DNA of 64,000 nucleotides from Strigamia acuminata (taxonomy: Eukaryota > Arthropoda > Chilopoda > Geophilomorpha > Linotaeniidae). Positions 32,601-43,122 of this stretch are shown piece after piece. A program made the translations under genes and the position numbers. Under the pieces are notes generated by a model. The model was not told where the DNA came from and searched no databases. It saw only the letters and a list, made by a program, of their open reading frames with translations. Positions within the stretch are counted from its first letter, which is position 1; every line of letters begins with the position of its first letter. The stretch is taken from positions 7,342,427 through 7,406,426 of the forward strand of contig OX442315.1 of assembly GCA_949358305.1 (NCBI GenBank). The letters run 5' to 3'.

Positions 32601-33450
32601 GGAGGGGTATAAGTTGCGGAGCATGGCCTTCCGCCACGCCGTTACCACGTGGGAGCCAACACCGTCAGCGCAGTCACACGCAATGATGGTCACGAGTGAA
32701 GAGCCGATGGAGAGCGACGCCGCCTCTTCGACTGCTTCACGTGGAGCCCCAACTCCACCTCCGCCGCCGCCACCGATGCCACCAGCGGCGACACCACAGA
32801 CACCCGTCCTATCAAATGCGGCGGGTAAGCCCAGACGCTTGTTATGTCGGACGCCACCAACGATGTCCGCCGCTCGCCAGAGCCTGACGCCTCCCGCAGC
32901 CCAACAAGCGCGGGAAGAGACTGTCCAACAAGCGGTAGTTCCGAAGAGCGCCAAGCCAGCGAAAGCGGCGAAGCTTCAGACGAACTATTATGAGAAGTTG
33001 TGTGACGAGTTCTCTCAGCTGTCGATGACGACGGCGACGCGCAAATTCATCCTCGCGCAGAGAGACAAGGGGAAATCGGTATTCGTTTGGCTACACAACC
33101 AGGTGCGCCAGACCACCGATTTGATCCTCCATCAGCGTTTGCTGAGGGCCCACCGTGCGCCTCGAACGGCCGCGGAGGCGAACGCGATCCGGCACACCAA
33201 TTCCGGGTTTTCGGCGTTCATTCCGCGGGTTTGGCTGCATGAGAGGAGACGTGCCCCGTACGAGCCAGCCGGCGGCCACGCATTGTGCTTCATTTCCGAG
33301 CACGAGGACCCCCGCGACCAGTCTTCAGCCTTGGTTGGAGATCTGGTTTTGCCGCCCGGCGTTGTGCCGCCCGGCGCTGAGCCGCCCGTCCCTGGAGTGA
33401 GTTTCGCCCAGGCGATGGATCCAGCGTCGGGTCCCAGCAAGAAGGATTGA
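29689..33450 (+). CDS. third ORF of the Ty3/gypsy element, probably spliced (986 aa)
   Basis: Proposed exons 29689-29781 (31 codons, acidic, MDEEGGDEEMLEIQHHDENW) and 30583-33450 (955 codons, starting MELRDTWG). The donor CAG/GTAGTA at 29782 and acceptor CATTGCAG at 30582 flank an AT-rich 801-bp intron with phase 0 on both sides and an early stop at 29845. The second exon is strongly GC-rich. It has a basic nuclear-signal-like cluster (PRKRKRSKG, about residue 195 of exon 2), charged helices, and two proline tracts near 470 and 726. I see no signal peptide, membrane anchor or Env features, and recognise no domain. Exon 2 alone with its own Met is an alternative product. It occupies the env position of the element. 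Confidence 0.75.
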
Positions 33451-33477
33451 TCGCTCCGAACACCGGCGGTCAGAGCT

Positions 33478-33487
33478 GGGAGGGGGA
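33478..33487 (+). other. polypurine tract
   Basis: GGGAGGGGGA ends two bases before the 3' LTR, the expected plus-strand primer position. Confidence 0.85.
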
Positions 33488-33489
33488 CG

Positions 33490-34485
33490 TGTGGTGACCC
33501 GACTGGGGTGGGGCACGAAGAGTTTCTCTCGTGGCCTACATACGGGTAAAGAAGGGGAGTCGCACGCGCGCCTCCCTTCCCTCAGAGCATTGACATCCAG
33601 TCAATGGACGGGCGTCTGCCCTGGGGGAGTGGGGGAGATTCGTCTTCTCCACTATTGGGTGGCTTTAGTCACCTGTCACCCCCCGCTTTGTGCAAAGGAA
33701 TTCGCCTTGCACTGAGCGGGCAGAACCAACACAAAAATCAACCAAGATACACGTAAAAGCCAAACGTCCTAAAACGATCAAGCCTAAGTACAAAGACTTC
33801 AGGAGTGACCTAGGACAAGGGACTTTCAACGTGAGTACGATTGATTTGTGTTAACCTCCGCAGAGTAACCTGCGAAACAAGATTACCACACTATTTTAGC
33901 AAGCCAGCTAGAAATAGTAAACCCACTCCAATTTAGCGAGTTGTGCAGACAAACGGTCGCACAAGCCTAAATTGCAGTAACCACGACGAGCGTTCCCGCC
34001 GCTGTGTGTATCGCCGGGAACCACCAAGCGTCCGCCGCTGTGTGATCGCCGGACACCTACAAAAAACCCTAAACCTAGACAACAGACCAGAAGTAAGACC
34101 TTTCAGGCATTCACTCGCGCCCGACCAGCGTGAGCCCGAAGGACCGAACGAGAAACGTGAGACGAGGACGCCATTCATTGCCACGCCGGCCCAAGACGAC
34201 ACCACGTTGCCACGCGGACGCCATCTTGGATCCACAGCGACAAAGGACGACCTCGACCAGTTTCCCGCCAACTTCACACCCCTTTCCTTTTACCTTTTTA
34301 TTCCCTTACATATTTTATTCCCTTTTAACTGTATATTCCCGTATAATAAATACATTTATTATATTTACCTTTTACATTGTCTTGCCGTGTTACATTATTT
34401 GGGTAACCGCTTGAGTAAAGCGGTATTGCGAGATCAGAGAGTGACTCATACCACGTATCAGCGACAGACCGAGTTGAGCGCGACA
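33490..34485 (+). repeat. 3' LTR
   Basis: Same 996-bp sequence as the 5' LTR at an offset of 12520; no difference seen on reading. AATAAA at 34345-34350. Followed by ATAT. Confidence 0.96.
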
Positions 34486-34489
34486 ATAT

Positions 34490-35345
34490 ATATATTAAAC
34501 AGTAAAAAAAAACGCCGTGTGGGAAGGTCGGGGTATCGCCGCTAATGGTTCAAATTCAGTTAAGCGAGTTAGGCCTAATGTTTGATGCACGATTGCGCCG
34601 AAGTTTATAAACCGGAAAAAAATCCAATAATACTCCAAAAAAATGTGATCTCTCTATTCGCGTATCTTTACCTTAATCTGCTAACACTTTGGCACCTTTC
34701 AAACGTAACAAACATGCATTTAATCGAAGAAGTGCGATTCATCAAATGCAATAGGATAGAGCAAACGTCGGTCGCCATAGAAACTATAAGTGCATTTTAG
34801 CGCCGACCAGTGACAATATTTGAACTAAAGACAATACCACAAAGGCACAAACACTATGCTATGGCTCATTATAAATTGGTCCTATTATCTATTGGCTGAG
34901 TCAATTACTCACTGTGTGCTACCACCAGGAATGGTTTCATTTTGTTTTAATTTTTGCCAGCAAAGTAGTGGATGAACAGGCAAAAAACAGACGTCGAAGA
35001 AACGGGATAAAATATATGTTCAAAGTCAGACATTCATTTGGCTTGTCAATTTTTTTGTTGGAATATTCGAATTTTATCATGACTACAGGCGTGTTGTTGG
35101 ATTTGATTATAAAATATTTTGCTATTTGTCGCAAAATTACATCATTTTCGAGTCATATCGGTCATAGGCGGCGCCAGAACCACAAGACAAAATCAATTTT
35201 GTAATTAAAAGTGAAAAGAAAAAAATTAAAATAGTATGTGTGCAATTAATTTCCAAAAAATTAAATTAAATTATTAATTAAAAACTACAATTTCATGAAA
35301 TAACTTATATCAGACGAAACAAGCGGCCCCCCAAAACTAGACTGC
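34490..35345. other. intergenic, right flank of the retrotransposon
   Basis: About 34538-34923 is paralogous to 38692-39105, which shows the ancestral contiguous order. 35237-35300 is the empty site of the Mutator-type element found at 46260. No gene seen. Confidence 0.7.
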
Positions 35346-35349
35346 AATG

Positions 35350-35640
35350 CTTCAATGCACTCATTTCATTTCCACCAATCTCATGATCGAAGTCAAACTA
35401 ACCGAATGGCAACGAAATAACTCCAAAACTTTCAGATGTTTAAAGCCATTTGATCCGGCAAGATCCAGAATCAAATTGTCAGTAAGAATAACACAATTTG
35501 CAACAACTAAAACTTTTAAATGCTCACACTGGTGCAGAAGCGTTTTCATTTGCAATTCACTCACATCATCTCCAATGCGATACAGTTGCAGAGTAGTTAA
35601 TCGTTGCAGTACGTTAAAATAGTTGCTGCACATTCACGTC
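35350..35640 (-). pseudogene. LRR gene C-terminal fragment L
   Basis: Open frame of about 90 codons (LQRLTTLQLYRIGDD, then LDLAGSNGFKHLKVLELFRC) ending after SIMRLVEMK. N-terminal and last LRR parts are missing. Related to F and I. Confidence 0.75.
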
Positions 35641-36043
35641 TATTTTATCAATAGATAACTCACGTCTTTCCGATCGAGACTGTGGAACATTTTCTACAAT
35701 ACGTAGGTGCGTAATGTTGGGTTTGATCGTCGTTTTGAACTGATCTTCAACCGTACAAAGAAGATAACTTTTGTAGTGTTTACAGTAATCCAAATTGTGA
35801 TACTATACAACATCCCGCACGTGAAATCAACCCCAAGATCTACAGTTTTACCTTGGATTCAAATACTAAATTAGGGTTGAGTCCTTAATTAAAAAAACAA
35901 AAACCAGCTTTTTCACTTATGACTTTACGCACGGCAAAGTTGCCTTTAATGTTTAACTTTATTGTCTACAGAAAAAAAATAATATTTGGAATACACATCG
36001 ACGTAATTGGGTACAAGAATTGGTCGATACTCACTTGCCAATA

Positions 36044-37246
36044 TCATGTGCGCAAATTTAAGATATTAACCTTCAAATCCAAGTTACGTTTTTTCACATG
36101 ACTTTCAATTGCTAGCCAAACGGACCGGTCAATACGATCACAATCGTAGAGCTTCAACTCCTTCAACGGATTTCGCATTTCTACCAAGCTCACGATCGAC
36201 CTCAGACCAACCCAATTGCAACGATACAAGGTCAAAACTCTCAAATGCCTAAAACTATTCAATTTGACAAGCTCGACAACCAAATCGTCACTAAACTTTC
36301 TACAATTTTGAAGGAACAAAGTTTCTAAATTCTCACACTTCAGCAGAAGCATTTTCAATTGCAATTCAGTAAGAATATTTGCATTCGCCATTAACGTGTT
36401 GCTACAGTGCAAAGTTAGACTGGTTAATCGTTGCGTTAAGTTGACATGGATGCTGCTCATTGCCAACATCGTTCCCACATTTCCAATACCAGACCAAACT
36501 ATTAAACTTCGTAAATTCGGAAAACTGGCATTCAAAAACGTGATATCATGCTGAGTGTCAAGTGGTATAAAGTGTGCCATTTCCTCCAACAAATACGTGT
36601 GCATTGTTGTGTTTGAACGTTCTTTTAGAAGACGAAATAGTTCGTGCCAGCAGGGATTTCTAAACACCTTCAAAAGGGGCAATTCGTCGAGAATGAATAA
36701 ACACGGCTCGACCGTCATTGAGGGAAAGTAGATAGCCAAAGACGTTAGATTCGTGCACCGGCCGAATAAACGATATCCTGCATCCGTAATTGAACTGCTG
36801 GAATGAATAGAAAGGAGCGTCAATAGCGGACAATTGTCAACGATTGCCGCTACGAGTTGATCCGTGCACTTTACGTCCAAAGAAAACCGTTGCAGTAGTG
36901 GTAAACGCGGCAACAGTTTGGTTAGAAATTGTGGACAAATTCCTTGAATTCTATCAATGTCTAAATCCACAAGGTTTTCACAAACGCGGGCTATTCTGAA
37001 CATTAAAAGATCAGTGGACAGATCGAACATTTTCAATTTCTTAAGTGATTTGGTGGCGGAATGAATGAATATTTCCGGCGGCAAACATCGATCGGTATCC
37101 CAAAATTGGCGACACATTCGTTCGTATATCATATCAAGAAAGGCGAGAGGTTGTTCCGTTAGTTTGTACGAAATCGCATCGAAATTGTCGGTTATTGTCT
37201 GCAAACAAAAATCTTGAAGAGTTGAAACTGATTTCCTGTACGGCAT
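36044..37246 (-). CDS. VHL-box-like LRR protein J (400 aa), intact
   Basis: The frame is open upstream to 37402, but the start is placed at MPYRKS by homology with genes A and M; all are preceded by TTTGTAGTCAA-type sequence (J and M). Residues 9-18 (TLQDFCLQTI) fit the BC-box consensus exactly and 33-40 (PLAFLDMI) the Cul2 box. LRRs include LTLLSIHSSSSITDAGYRLF. It ends KKRNLDLKVNILNLRT. G and K are truncated relatives. Its downstream neighbour in the duplicated block is the zinc-finger ORF at 38313. Confidence 0.86.
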   Translation of the reverse strand: MPYRKSVSTLQDFCLQTITDNFDAISYKLTEQPLAFLDMIYERMCRQFWDTDRCLPPEIFIHSATKSLKKLKMFDLSTDLLMFRIARVCENLVDLDIDRIQGICPQFLTKLLPRLPLLQRFSLDVKCTDQLVAAIVDNCPLLTLLSIHSSSSITDAGYRLFGRCTNLTSLAIYFPSMTVEPCLFILDELPLLKVFRNPCWHELFRLLKERSNTTMHTYLLEEMAHFIPLDTQHDITFLNASFPNLRSLIVWSGIGNVGTMLAMSSIHVNLTQRLTSLTLHCSNTLMANANILTELQLKMLLLKCENLETLFLQNCRKFSDDLVVELVKLNSFRHLRVLTLYRCNWVGLRSIVSLVEMRNPLKELKLYDCDRIDRSVWLAIESHVKKRNLDLKVNILNLRT

Positions 37247-37402
37247 GTTGACTACAAACAGCGATCGAATTAATTCAAGCACGTCCAACCAAACTGCTTG
37301 TATACCCGGCTGAGGAAAACGTAAGACGTTCGTTAAAACTTTCGTGAAAATATCGTAACTGGCAACATACGTTCGCTTCATGTCATGAAATTTGAAAAAC
37401 AA

Positions 37403-38312
37403 AAAATAAAAATTGAAAAAAATTGATTTCCAGTGTTTTTTTCATTTATTTTTTTTAATTTCTTAATTTTGTACGTTGTGTCGGCAAGAAATTTCACGGG
37501 TTTTCAGGTGTTGGTAATAAATACTCCGCCTTAGCTTCACTGCATGGCACATACGCATTCAAATCTAAAAGTTTCTTTTGTACGAAATGATTTTATTATA
37601 TTTTTGTTGCGCAAATTACCCCAAAAAAATCGACTCAACGGCTGGATTTCTTCCTTTGTGTACTAACTTTTGACTTGTGTCCACTGACTGTAAGTAGAAA
37701 CTGAAAATCAAAATTATTTCCCAATTGCTACTGCTCTTCGCGCATAAACAGTGCAATGTTTAGCACGTGAAGAAGACCATCATCGACCTGAAACTTCTCA
37801 ACACGAAATGGTTCAGTATTTCAACATTTGTCACAAAAATCTTTTTAGACAACAAATGTTTAGACCAACAAATTTATGGACAAAAAAAATTTTTAGACTA
37901 AAAATTTTTAGACACAAAAAAAAACTGCACATTTTCGTGTCGTACCTTTTGTAAGCTGATCACACAAGTTACCCAGAAAGTGATTTGTACAAATTAAACT
38001 TTTTGTGTTTTTCCTAAGCATCAAAATTAATATTTGCAAATATATCAATTTGAGCAGCTATAGCTAAATGTAATCATCTTGAATCGTTGGAAATTTCTCG
38101 TTTTCAAGTCATAAAATTTAATTCAGAACATACAAAAATGTGAAAGTGAAAGAAATTTTTACATTTTATTTACAATGCAAGAATTAAAATTGAAAATAAA
38201 CCAAGAATAAAAAAAAAAGTGAAATGCACAAACAAAACCAAAAATCAGCGCTTGAATTTAAAAATTATAAACAAGATGTATAAAACCAACATTTTTAAAT
38301 TTCTATTCCTGT
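37403..38312. other. intergenic, paralogous to 18996-19879
   Basis: AT-rich upstream region of gene J, alignable with the K locus. No gene or RNA seen. Confidence 0.65.
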
Positions 38313-38546
38313 TTAAAATGCTTTTTCTCCTGTATGGGTTAAAAGATGACGTCTTAAATTCCCACTAAGATTGTGAATTTGCTTGTGGGCAGTCATGTAA
38401 GTTTTAAGTCGAAATGAAAGCGAACACATTTGACATTTGAAAGGCTTTTCGCCAGTGTGTTTAAGCATGTGCTGTTGCAATAAGTATACGTATGTACACG
38501 AATAATCACACAGATTGCAATTGTAAACCTCACGAGTTCTCTTCAT
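38313..38546 (-). CDS. short C2H2 zinc-finger ORF (77 aa), contracted paralogue
   Basis: Keeps the start (MKRTREVYNCNLC), fingers 1 and 2 of the eleven-finger paralogue, then jumps in frame to the last half finger (NLSGNLRRHLLTHTGEKAF) and stop. The deletion removes about eight and a half fingers, as expected from unequal recombination between finger repeats. Two complete fingers remain. Whether it is expressed is unknown. Confidence 0.6.
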   Translation of the reverse strand: MKRTREVYNCNLCDYSCTYVYLLQQHMLKHTGEKPFKCQMCSLSFRLKTYMTAHKQIHNLSGNLRRHLLTHTGEKAF

Positions 38547-39102
38547 TTTTTTACTTCAATGACAATGTAACTTGAAATGAACGTAGTCTGAAATGAAAAA
38601 ATAATAATAATTAAGTTCGAAAACCATTATTAATTTAATTGGACACACTCTAAATAATATTTATACGTATATAGACTATACTCTAAACAGTCGGGGTATC
38701 GCCGCTAATCGTTCGAATTCAGTTTAGCGAGTTAGGCCTAACGTTTGATGCACGATTGCACCGAACTTTATAAACCGGAAAAGAAAATCCAATAATACCC
38801 CAAAATAATATGATCTATCTATTCTCGTATCTTTACCTTAACCTGCTAACACTTTGGCACCTTTCAAACGTAACAAACATGCATTTAATCGAAGAAGTGC
38901 GATTCATCAAAATACAATAAGATAGCGCAAACGGCGGTCGCCATAGAAACTATAAGTGCATCTTACCGCCGATTAGTGACAATATTTGAACTAAACACAA
39001 TACCACAAAGGCACAAACCGAGGCACAAACACTATACTCTGGCTCACTATAAATTGGGCCTATTATCCATTGGCTGAGTCAATTACTCACTGTGTGCTAC
39101 TA

Positions 39103-39690
39103 TGTGGAAACTGGAGTTCCTGTAGAAGCCAACGTTTAGGGGGGAATTGGAGGTGGCGCAATGTTTGGCCACCAGAGGGTCACTTCGGTGACCCACTCTG
39201 TATTGGGACATTTTATTGATGGATTAAGGGTGGGGAATAGAACATTTACCTATTTCCTGTTTTAAATAAAATATTCACTGTCAAATGTAAATCCGTGTGA
39301 ACGTGTGCTTTATTTGTCATCCACAAGAATCAGCCAAATTTCGGAAACATCGTGAAACCAAAGTAACTTTTAATTGTCCAATATTGTCTTAGGAGTTGCA
39401 AAAGCAACATATGGTGCCGAAACCCGGGACTTTTTAAAAGAAAAACCAAGGAAAATCGATCGCAATGGCAGATTTGGAGAAGAACCGAAGACAAAGGGAA
39501 GCTGCGAGGACGAACGTTCGAAATATATTCAGCACATTGAAAAATGAATTGAAGCAAGATCCGGTAAATGAAGTAAAGCTTTTGTGCATACAAGCACAGT
39601 TACTTTTAAAGGGACCAAAGATCGAGAAGTTGGACATTCTGGTGGCCGACGCAATCACCGAAATGGACGAGGTCGTTCTGCCATTATTCA
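39103..39690 (+). mobile_element. BEL/Pao-type retroelement remnant (LTR, primer site, start of gag)
   Basis: A 307-bp LTR-like segment (39103-39409) starts TGTGGAAAC and ends CAACA, with AATAAA near 39265. Primer site TGGTGCCGAAACCCGGGA is at 39412-39429. Then a gag start at 39465 (MADLEKNRRQREAARTNVRN) of the kind seen in BEL/Pao elements breaks off at about 39690. The left junction is defined by loss of homology with 34923. No 3' LTR or pol in the window. Confidence 0.7.
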
Positions 39691-40013
39691 CAAACTTAAT
39701 AATTTATCTAGTAAACTTAATTTTTTTTCTGCTTTTTAAGGATTTGCAAAACTTTTCTGCTTTGCAGACACGTTTTCTTGTTATTTATGCAGACAATAAA
39801 TTTCATTTTACACTCCCAAGACATAAATTCAAAGACGGCCAGTCATATTTTTTAAGAACTTTTAATTTTAGAATTTCGGCAAAAACGTCATCCAATCATA
39901 AACCATCTTCGATTTGGCCGACAAACGTGTGGAGAACGTACACCACAGTTTGGCCCGTACATAACGAATTTGTTGGAGACTTCAATCATTCTCATCTGCC
40001 GCACAGAGTCGAC

Positions 40014-41315
40014 ATGCCACGCAAGAAATCAGCTTCGCGTCTGCAAGCATTATGCTTAGAAGTGGCGTCTGCTCATTTTCAAGAAAAACAGATACAAGAT
40101 CAACTTAGAAATCAACCACCCACGTTTATTAACAGCGTATTTGAACATCTGAGCCGGCGAGTTGACTTTTCACGCACTGACCTACGTCTTCCTTCAAACA
40201 TTTTCATTTATTCGGGCGCTTTATCACTTCATCATTTGTCTAACTTTGATCTATCCATGACTCCGCTGTACGCTGAAATAGGCCGAGTGTGTGAAAACCT
40301 CGTCGATTTAAACATGACAGAATATTATGGAGAAATGCCAACTGAGAATGCCACAGTCAAACTATTGCAAAGTTTACCGAAACTTCAACGATTGAATCTT
40401 TGTTCAAGTAAACAGTGCACGGATGAAGTTGTCGCTGTAATCGGAAAGAATTGTCCACTCTTAACACGTCTTAACATTGCGCGTTGTTCAACCATTTCCG
40501 ACGTTGGGCTCCGGTCGTTAATCGGTTGCGTCAAACTGGAGTGTTTAGATGTTAGAAAGACTCGTGTCACAGCCGATGGGTGTTTGTTCGTTCTCGACCA
40601 ACTGTCCCTTTTAAAATTGTTTGAACATGATTACTGGTCCAAAGTATTTACTAAGTTAGTTGAATACTCGAATACAAGTAAACCATTGCCCACTTATTCC
40701 ATTGAAAATATTCCAATTACAAGGATAACTAACAAACGCATTCCCATGCTAACTAAGAGTTTTCCTCATTTAACAACCTTAAATTTGAAGCATGTCGACG
40801 CTAATATTTTAATATGGTCGCCACGATTGATGATTCTTCATTTGTTCGAAGCTCCGTTGGTCAATTTGAAACTTATCGATCGTGCTTGGCCAATGTTAGA
40901 GAAATTATTATTAACAGAGTGTACAAATTTCATTGAAATGGATGCTCCATTGAAAAACCTTCGGATCTTAGGCTGTCGCGATTCATTCATTACTGAAGGA
41001 CAAATGAAAACGTTACTGGTACCTAGTTTAGAAGTATTGAGCATTGTTAATTGTCCGATACATTTTGACGATTTAATTCCTGAACTTGTTGCGTCGAATG
41101 CGCTATCACATTTGAAAATGGCCGAATTTGTATCATGCCACTTTATTAGTCGCAGTTCGTTGAAAAAATTGTTGAAAATGCAAAACCCAATGAATAGGCT
41201 ACGCATCTCTCAGTGTAATCAGATTAACAAGCGAGCTCTTTATCGGATTAAAACCTATGTGAAAAGGAAAAACTTGGATGTGCAGCTGCAGATTAATTTG
41301 ACTGCTGGCTTATAA
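40014..41315 (+). CDS. VHL-box-like LRR protein N (433 aa), intact
   Basis: Start MPRKKSAS chosen by homology with genes D and E. The same frame is open back to the retroelement gag Met at 39465, so a 616-residue fusion is formally possible. BC-box-like residues 10-18 (LQALCLEVA), Cul2-box-like 35-42 (PPTFINSV), LRRs (LTRLNIARCSTISDVGLRSL), and the same C-terminus as gene D (LDVQLQINLTAGL). The duplication with gene D extends about 180 bp downstream. Role inferred as for the family. Confidence 0.86.
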   Translation: MPRKKSASRLQALCLEVASAHFQEKQIQDQLRNQPPTFINSVFEHLSRRVDFSRTDLRLPSNIFIYSGALSLHHLSNFDLSMTPLYAEIGRVCENLVDLNMTEYYGEMPTENATVKLLQSLPKLQRLNLCSSKQCTDEVVAVIGKNCPLLTRLNIARCSTISDVGLRSLIGCVKLECLDVRKTRVTADGCLFVLDQLSLLKLFEHDYWSKVFTKLVEYSNTSKPLPTYSIENIPITRITNKRIPMLTKSFPHLTTLNLKHVDANILIWSPRLMILHLFEAPLVNLKLIDRAWPMLEKLLLTECTNFIEMDAPLKNLRILGCRDSFITEGQMKTLLVPSLEVLSIVNCPIHFDDLIPELVASNALSHLKMAEFVSCHFISRSSLKKLLKMQNPMNRLRISQCNQINKRALYRIKTYVKRKNLDVQLQINLTAGL

Positions 41316-41529
41316 AGAAAATACAATTTCTTAATGAACTACGTCCCTGGATTTGTAGGCTTTGACCATTTTCTTTCCTACTAAATTAATAAAATAATAA
41401 TAATAAAATTTAAATACATTTGTTAATTTGCAATAATTCAATCAGTTGTAATAAAAATAAGAATAAGTCATGAGTTTTCTTTTGTTACGTCGTTTTTGCG
41501 TCTCAATCGTGCATGATGCATGAAATTTT

Positions 41530-41620
41530 ATTTTGGCGATTTAATTCCGATACTTATTGAATCGAATGCGCTGCAATATCTGCAAAGTTTAGTATTTTCA
41601 TCATGCCATTATAACTTGCG
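41530..41620 (+). pseudogene. LRR fragment O, first piece
   Basis: Reads FGDLIPILIESNALQYLQSL and a following SSCHY, matching the family block LISELVESNALQ. It is cut at 41620 by inserted transposon DNA; the remaining C-terminal piece is at 43123-43262. Confidence 0.7.
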
Positions 41621-41626
41621 GCGATC

Positions 41627-42399
41627 CGGGTTTTCACTTAATAAATTGGGTAAACTTATCAAGTGATCGTCGTTGAGATGCCGTTAGGACTTCTACTCTG
41701 TGGCCAAATGGTTGTCTAGGGGAATGATTTTTACACAGAGGAGTAAAAGGAAAAATTAGATTGCTTTAATCGTCTAAAATACACGATGAATATATTCGAA
41801 ATAATATGTAATGACTGGGTCGATCTGGCTTCTTCTCGTACTTGGACACTTGACCGTTGGCTCCAAGATGGCGTCGATAGCGTCGTGTGAGCGCGGGATT
41901 TTGGCAGAGTAAACTCAATGCCAAAAACCTACTTCTAAATACACCTAAAACTTCTCGTGGAGCACGCTCGACACGAGAATACGTCTAGCACACAGCGGTT
42001 TGATTATTACGGAGCAAGTTCGACGCAACAATCCGTCTTCACACAGTTCGCTTCGTGGAGTTAAACTCAACACAAAGCCTTCAGATTGACAGAGCAAGCT
42101 CAATGTCAATTTCACACAGAAATGGCTTAAATTACACGTAGTAATTCAAGCAGAAAGGCGCTATTCCGTACAGTTGGCACGGACCAGCAATGAAACTCAA
42201 TTCTTCCAGATATCACAAATCACACTTAGCAAGTTTGGGCATAAGTTTGACACAGATGTGAATGGTTTGGAAGCAAGATCAAGAATGCGGGAAGAGTGGG
42301 CCAAAACCGTTTGGCTCACTCCGAAATCTGCTCAGTAAAGCTGCGCAGATGACGAGTTGCACAAAGATCACACACGGCCGCCTTCGGGTCGTGTGCAAC
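41627..42399 (+). mobile_element. second, deleted copy of the 4727-6343 element (inverted)
   Basis: Begins TGCGGCGATCCGG like the other copy and runs in parallel to it through the hairpin array to codons 1-46 of the transposase frame (MVWK start region at about 42258), where homology ends near GTGTGCAA. 42400-43120 is unrelated AT-rich sequence with a 10-bp inverted repeat CACAATATTA at 42531-42556. Confidence 0.8.
41899..42111 (+). other. Array of five hairpins with a common cap (copy 2)
   Basis: Hairpins at 41899-41926, 41952-41979, 42002-42033, 42050-42078 and 42084-42111. Caps: GAGTAAACTCAA, GAGCACGCTCGA, GAGCAAGTTCGA, GAGTTAAACTCAA, GAGCAAGCTCAA. Stems are the same five as in copy 1, with a few substitutions. 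Hairpin 2 keeps the full cap that is shortened in copy 1. Confidence 0.85.
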
Positions 42400-43122
42400 A
42401 ATTGAGCCAGGCAGGCGCGAGAGGAGGGGATGCTCCGCCCAGGCACACGCCTAGCAGCATCATCAAAGCAATGCACGCTGCAGCGCGATTGGTTGGCGCT
42501 GTTGCTGGGCCAAAACTTGTTGCAAGACACAATATTATTTGGGTAATATTGTGCCTTTTATTTAACTATGGCAGTATATGTTTTATTTCAACTTACAAGA
42601 CAAATTGGAAATATGGTGCTTACTCAAATAGGAATATTTGAGGTCACCACAAACTTCCGCTTCCTTCATTATAATTGTTGGGACTGACAAATCCAATGGT
42701 TGAAATACGACAGAACAATTAAGCTGCGTAAATTATGAAAAAAATGTCATATTTTTGACAGAGTGAACGGATTGTTAATGAAATTTTCGTTTAAAATGAA
42801 ATAACTCATTCCAGTGACTTCTCCGGCACGAGGTTCCGATTACATGAAAGGGTACAACCCAAACCCATGTGTATTGGGCTGCATGCATTGTTTGATGTTG
42901 CAAGAAATAAAATCGTAAAATTTGAACCCTAAAAAATGTTTTTAATTAAAATAAATAAATACAACTTATAGAACAAACATTGGGCTTTATATTTTTTAAA
43001 AAAATGAAATTTTAACTTGAATGGGCCAAAAGTTATAACCATTTGAATTTGCGAAACTTGGCACAAGTGTATTGGGCCACCACGCTAATTGCCTCAAGTG
43101 AGTTGGGCCGGCAGAAAAAGCT

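Larger units (their letters stand above)
20970..34485 (+). mobile_element. Ty3/gypsy LTR retrotransposon, 13.5 kb
   Basis: Complete structure: 996-bp LTRs starting TG and ending CA, 4-bp target duplication ATAT, primer site, Gag, Pol (protease, reverse transcriptase, RNase H, integrase), a third ORF and a polypurine tract. The order integrase-last places it in Ty3/gypsy, and the GPY/F-like block after the integrase core (RDGPYVIIDKHGGNAYKL) agrees. The flanks (to 20940 and from about 34538) are contiguous in the paralogous block near 38690, which is the empty locus. The LTRs show no difference where I compared them, implying recent insertion, yet Pol has an internal stop. Confidence 0.96.
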
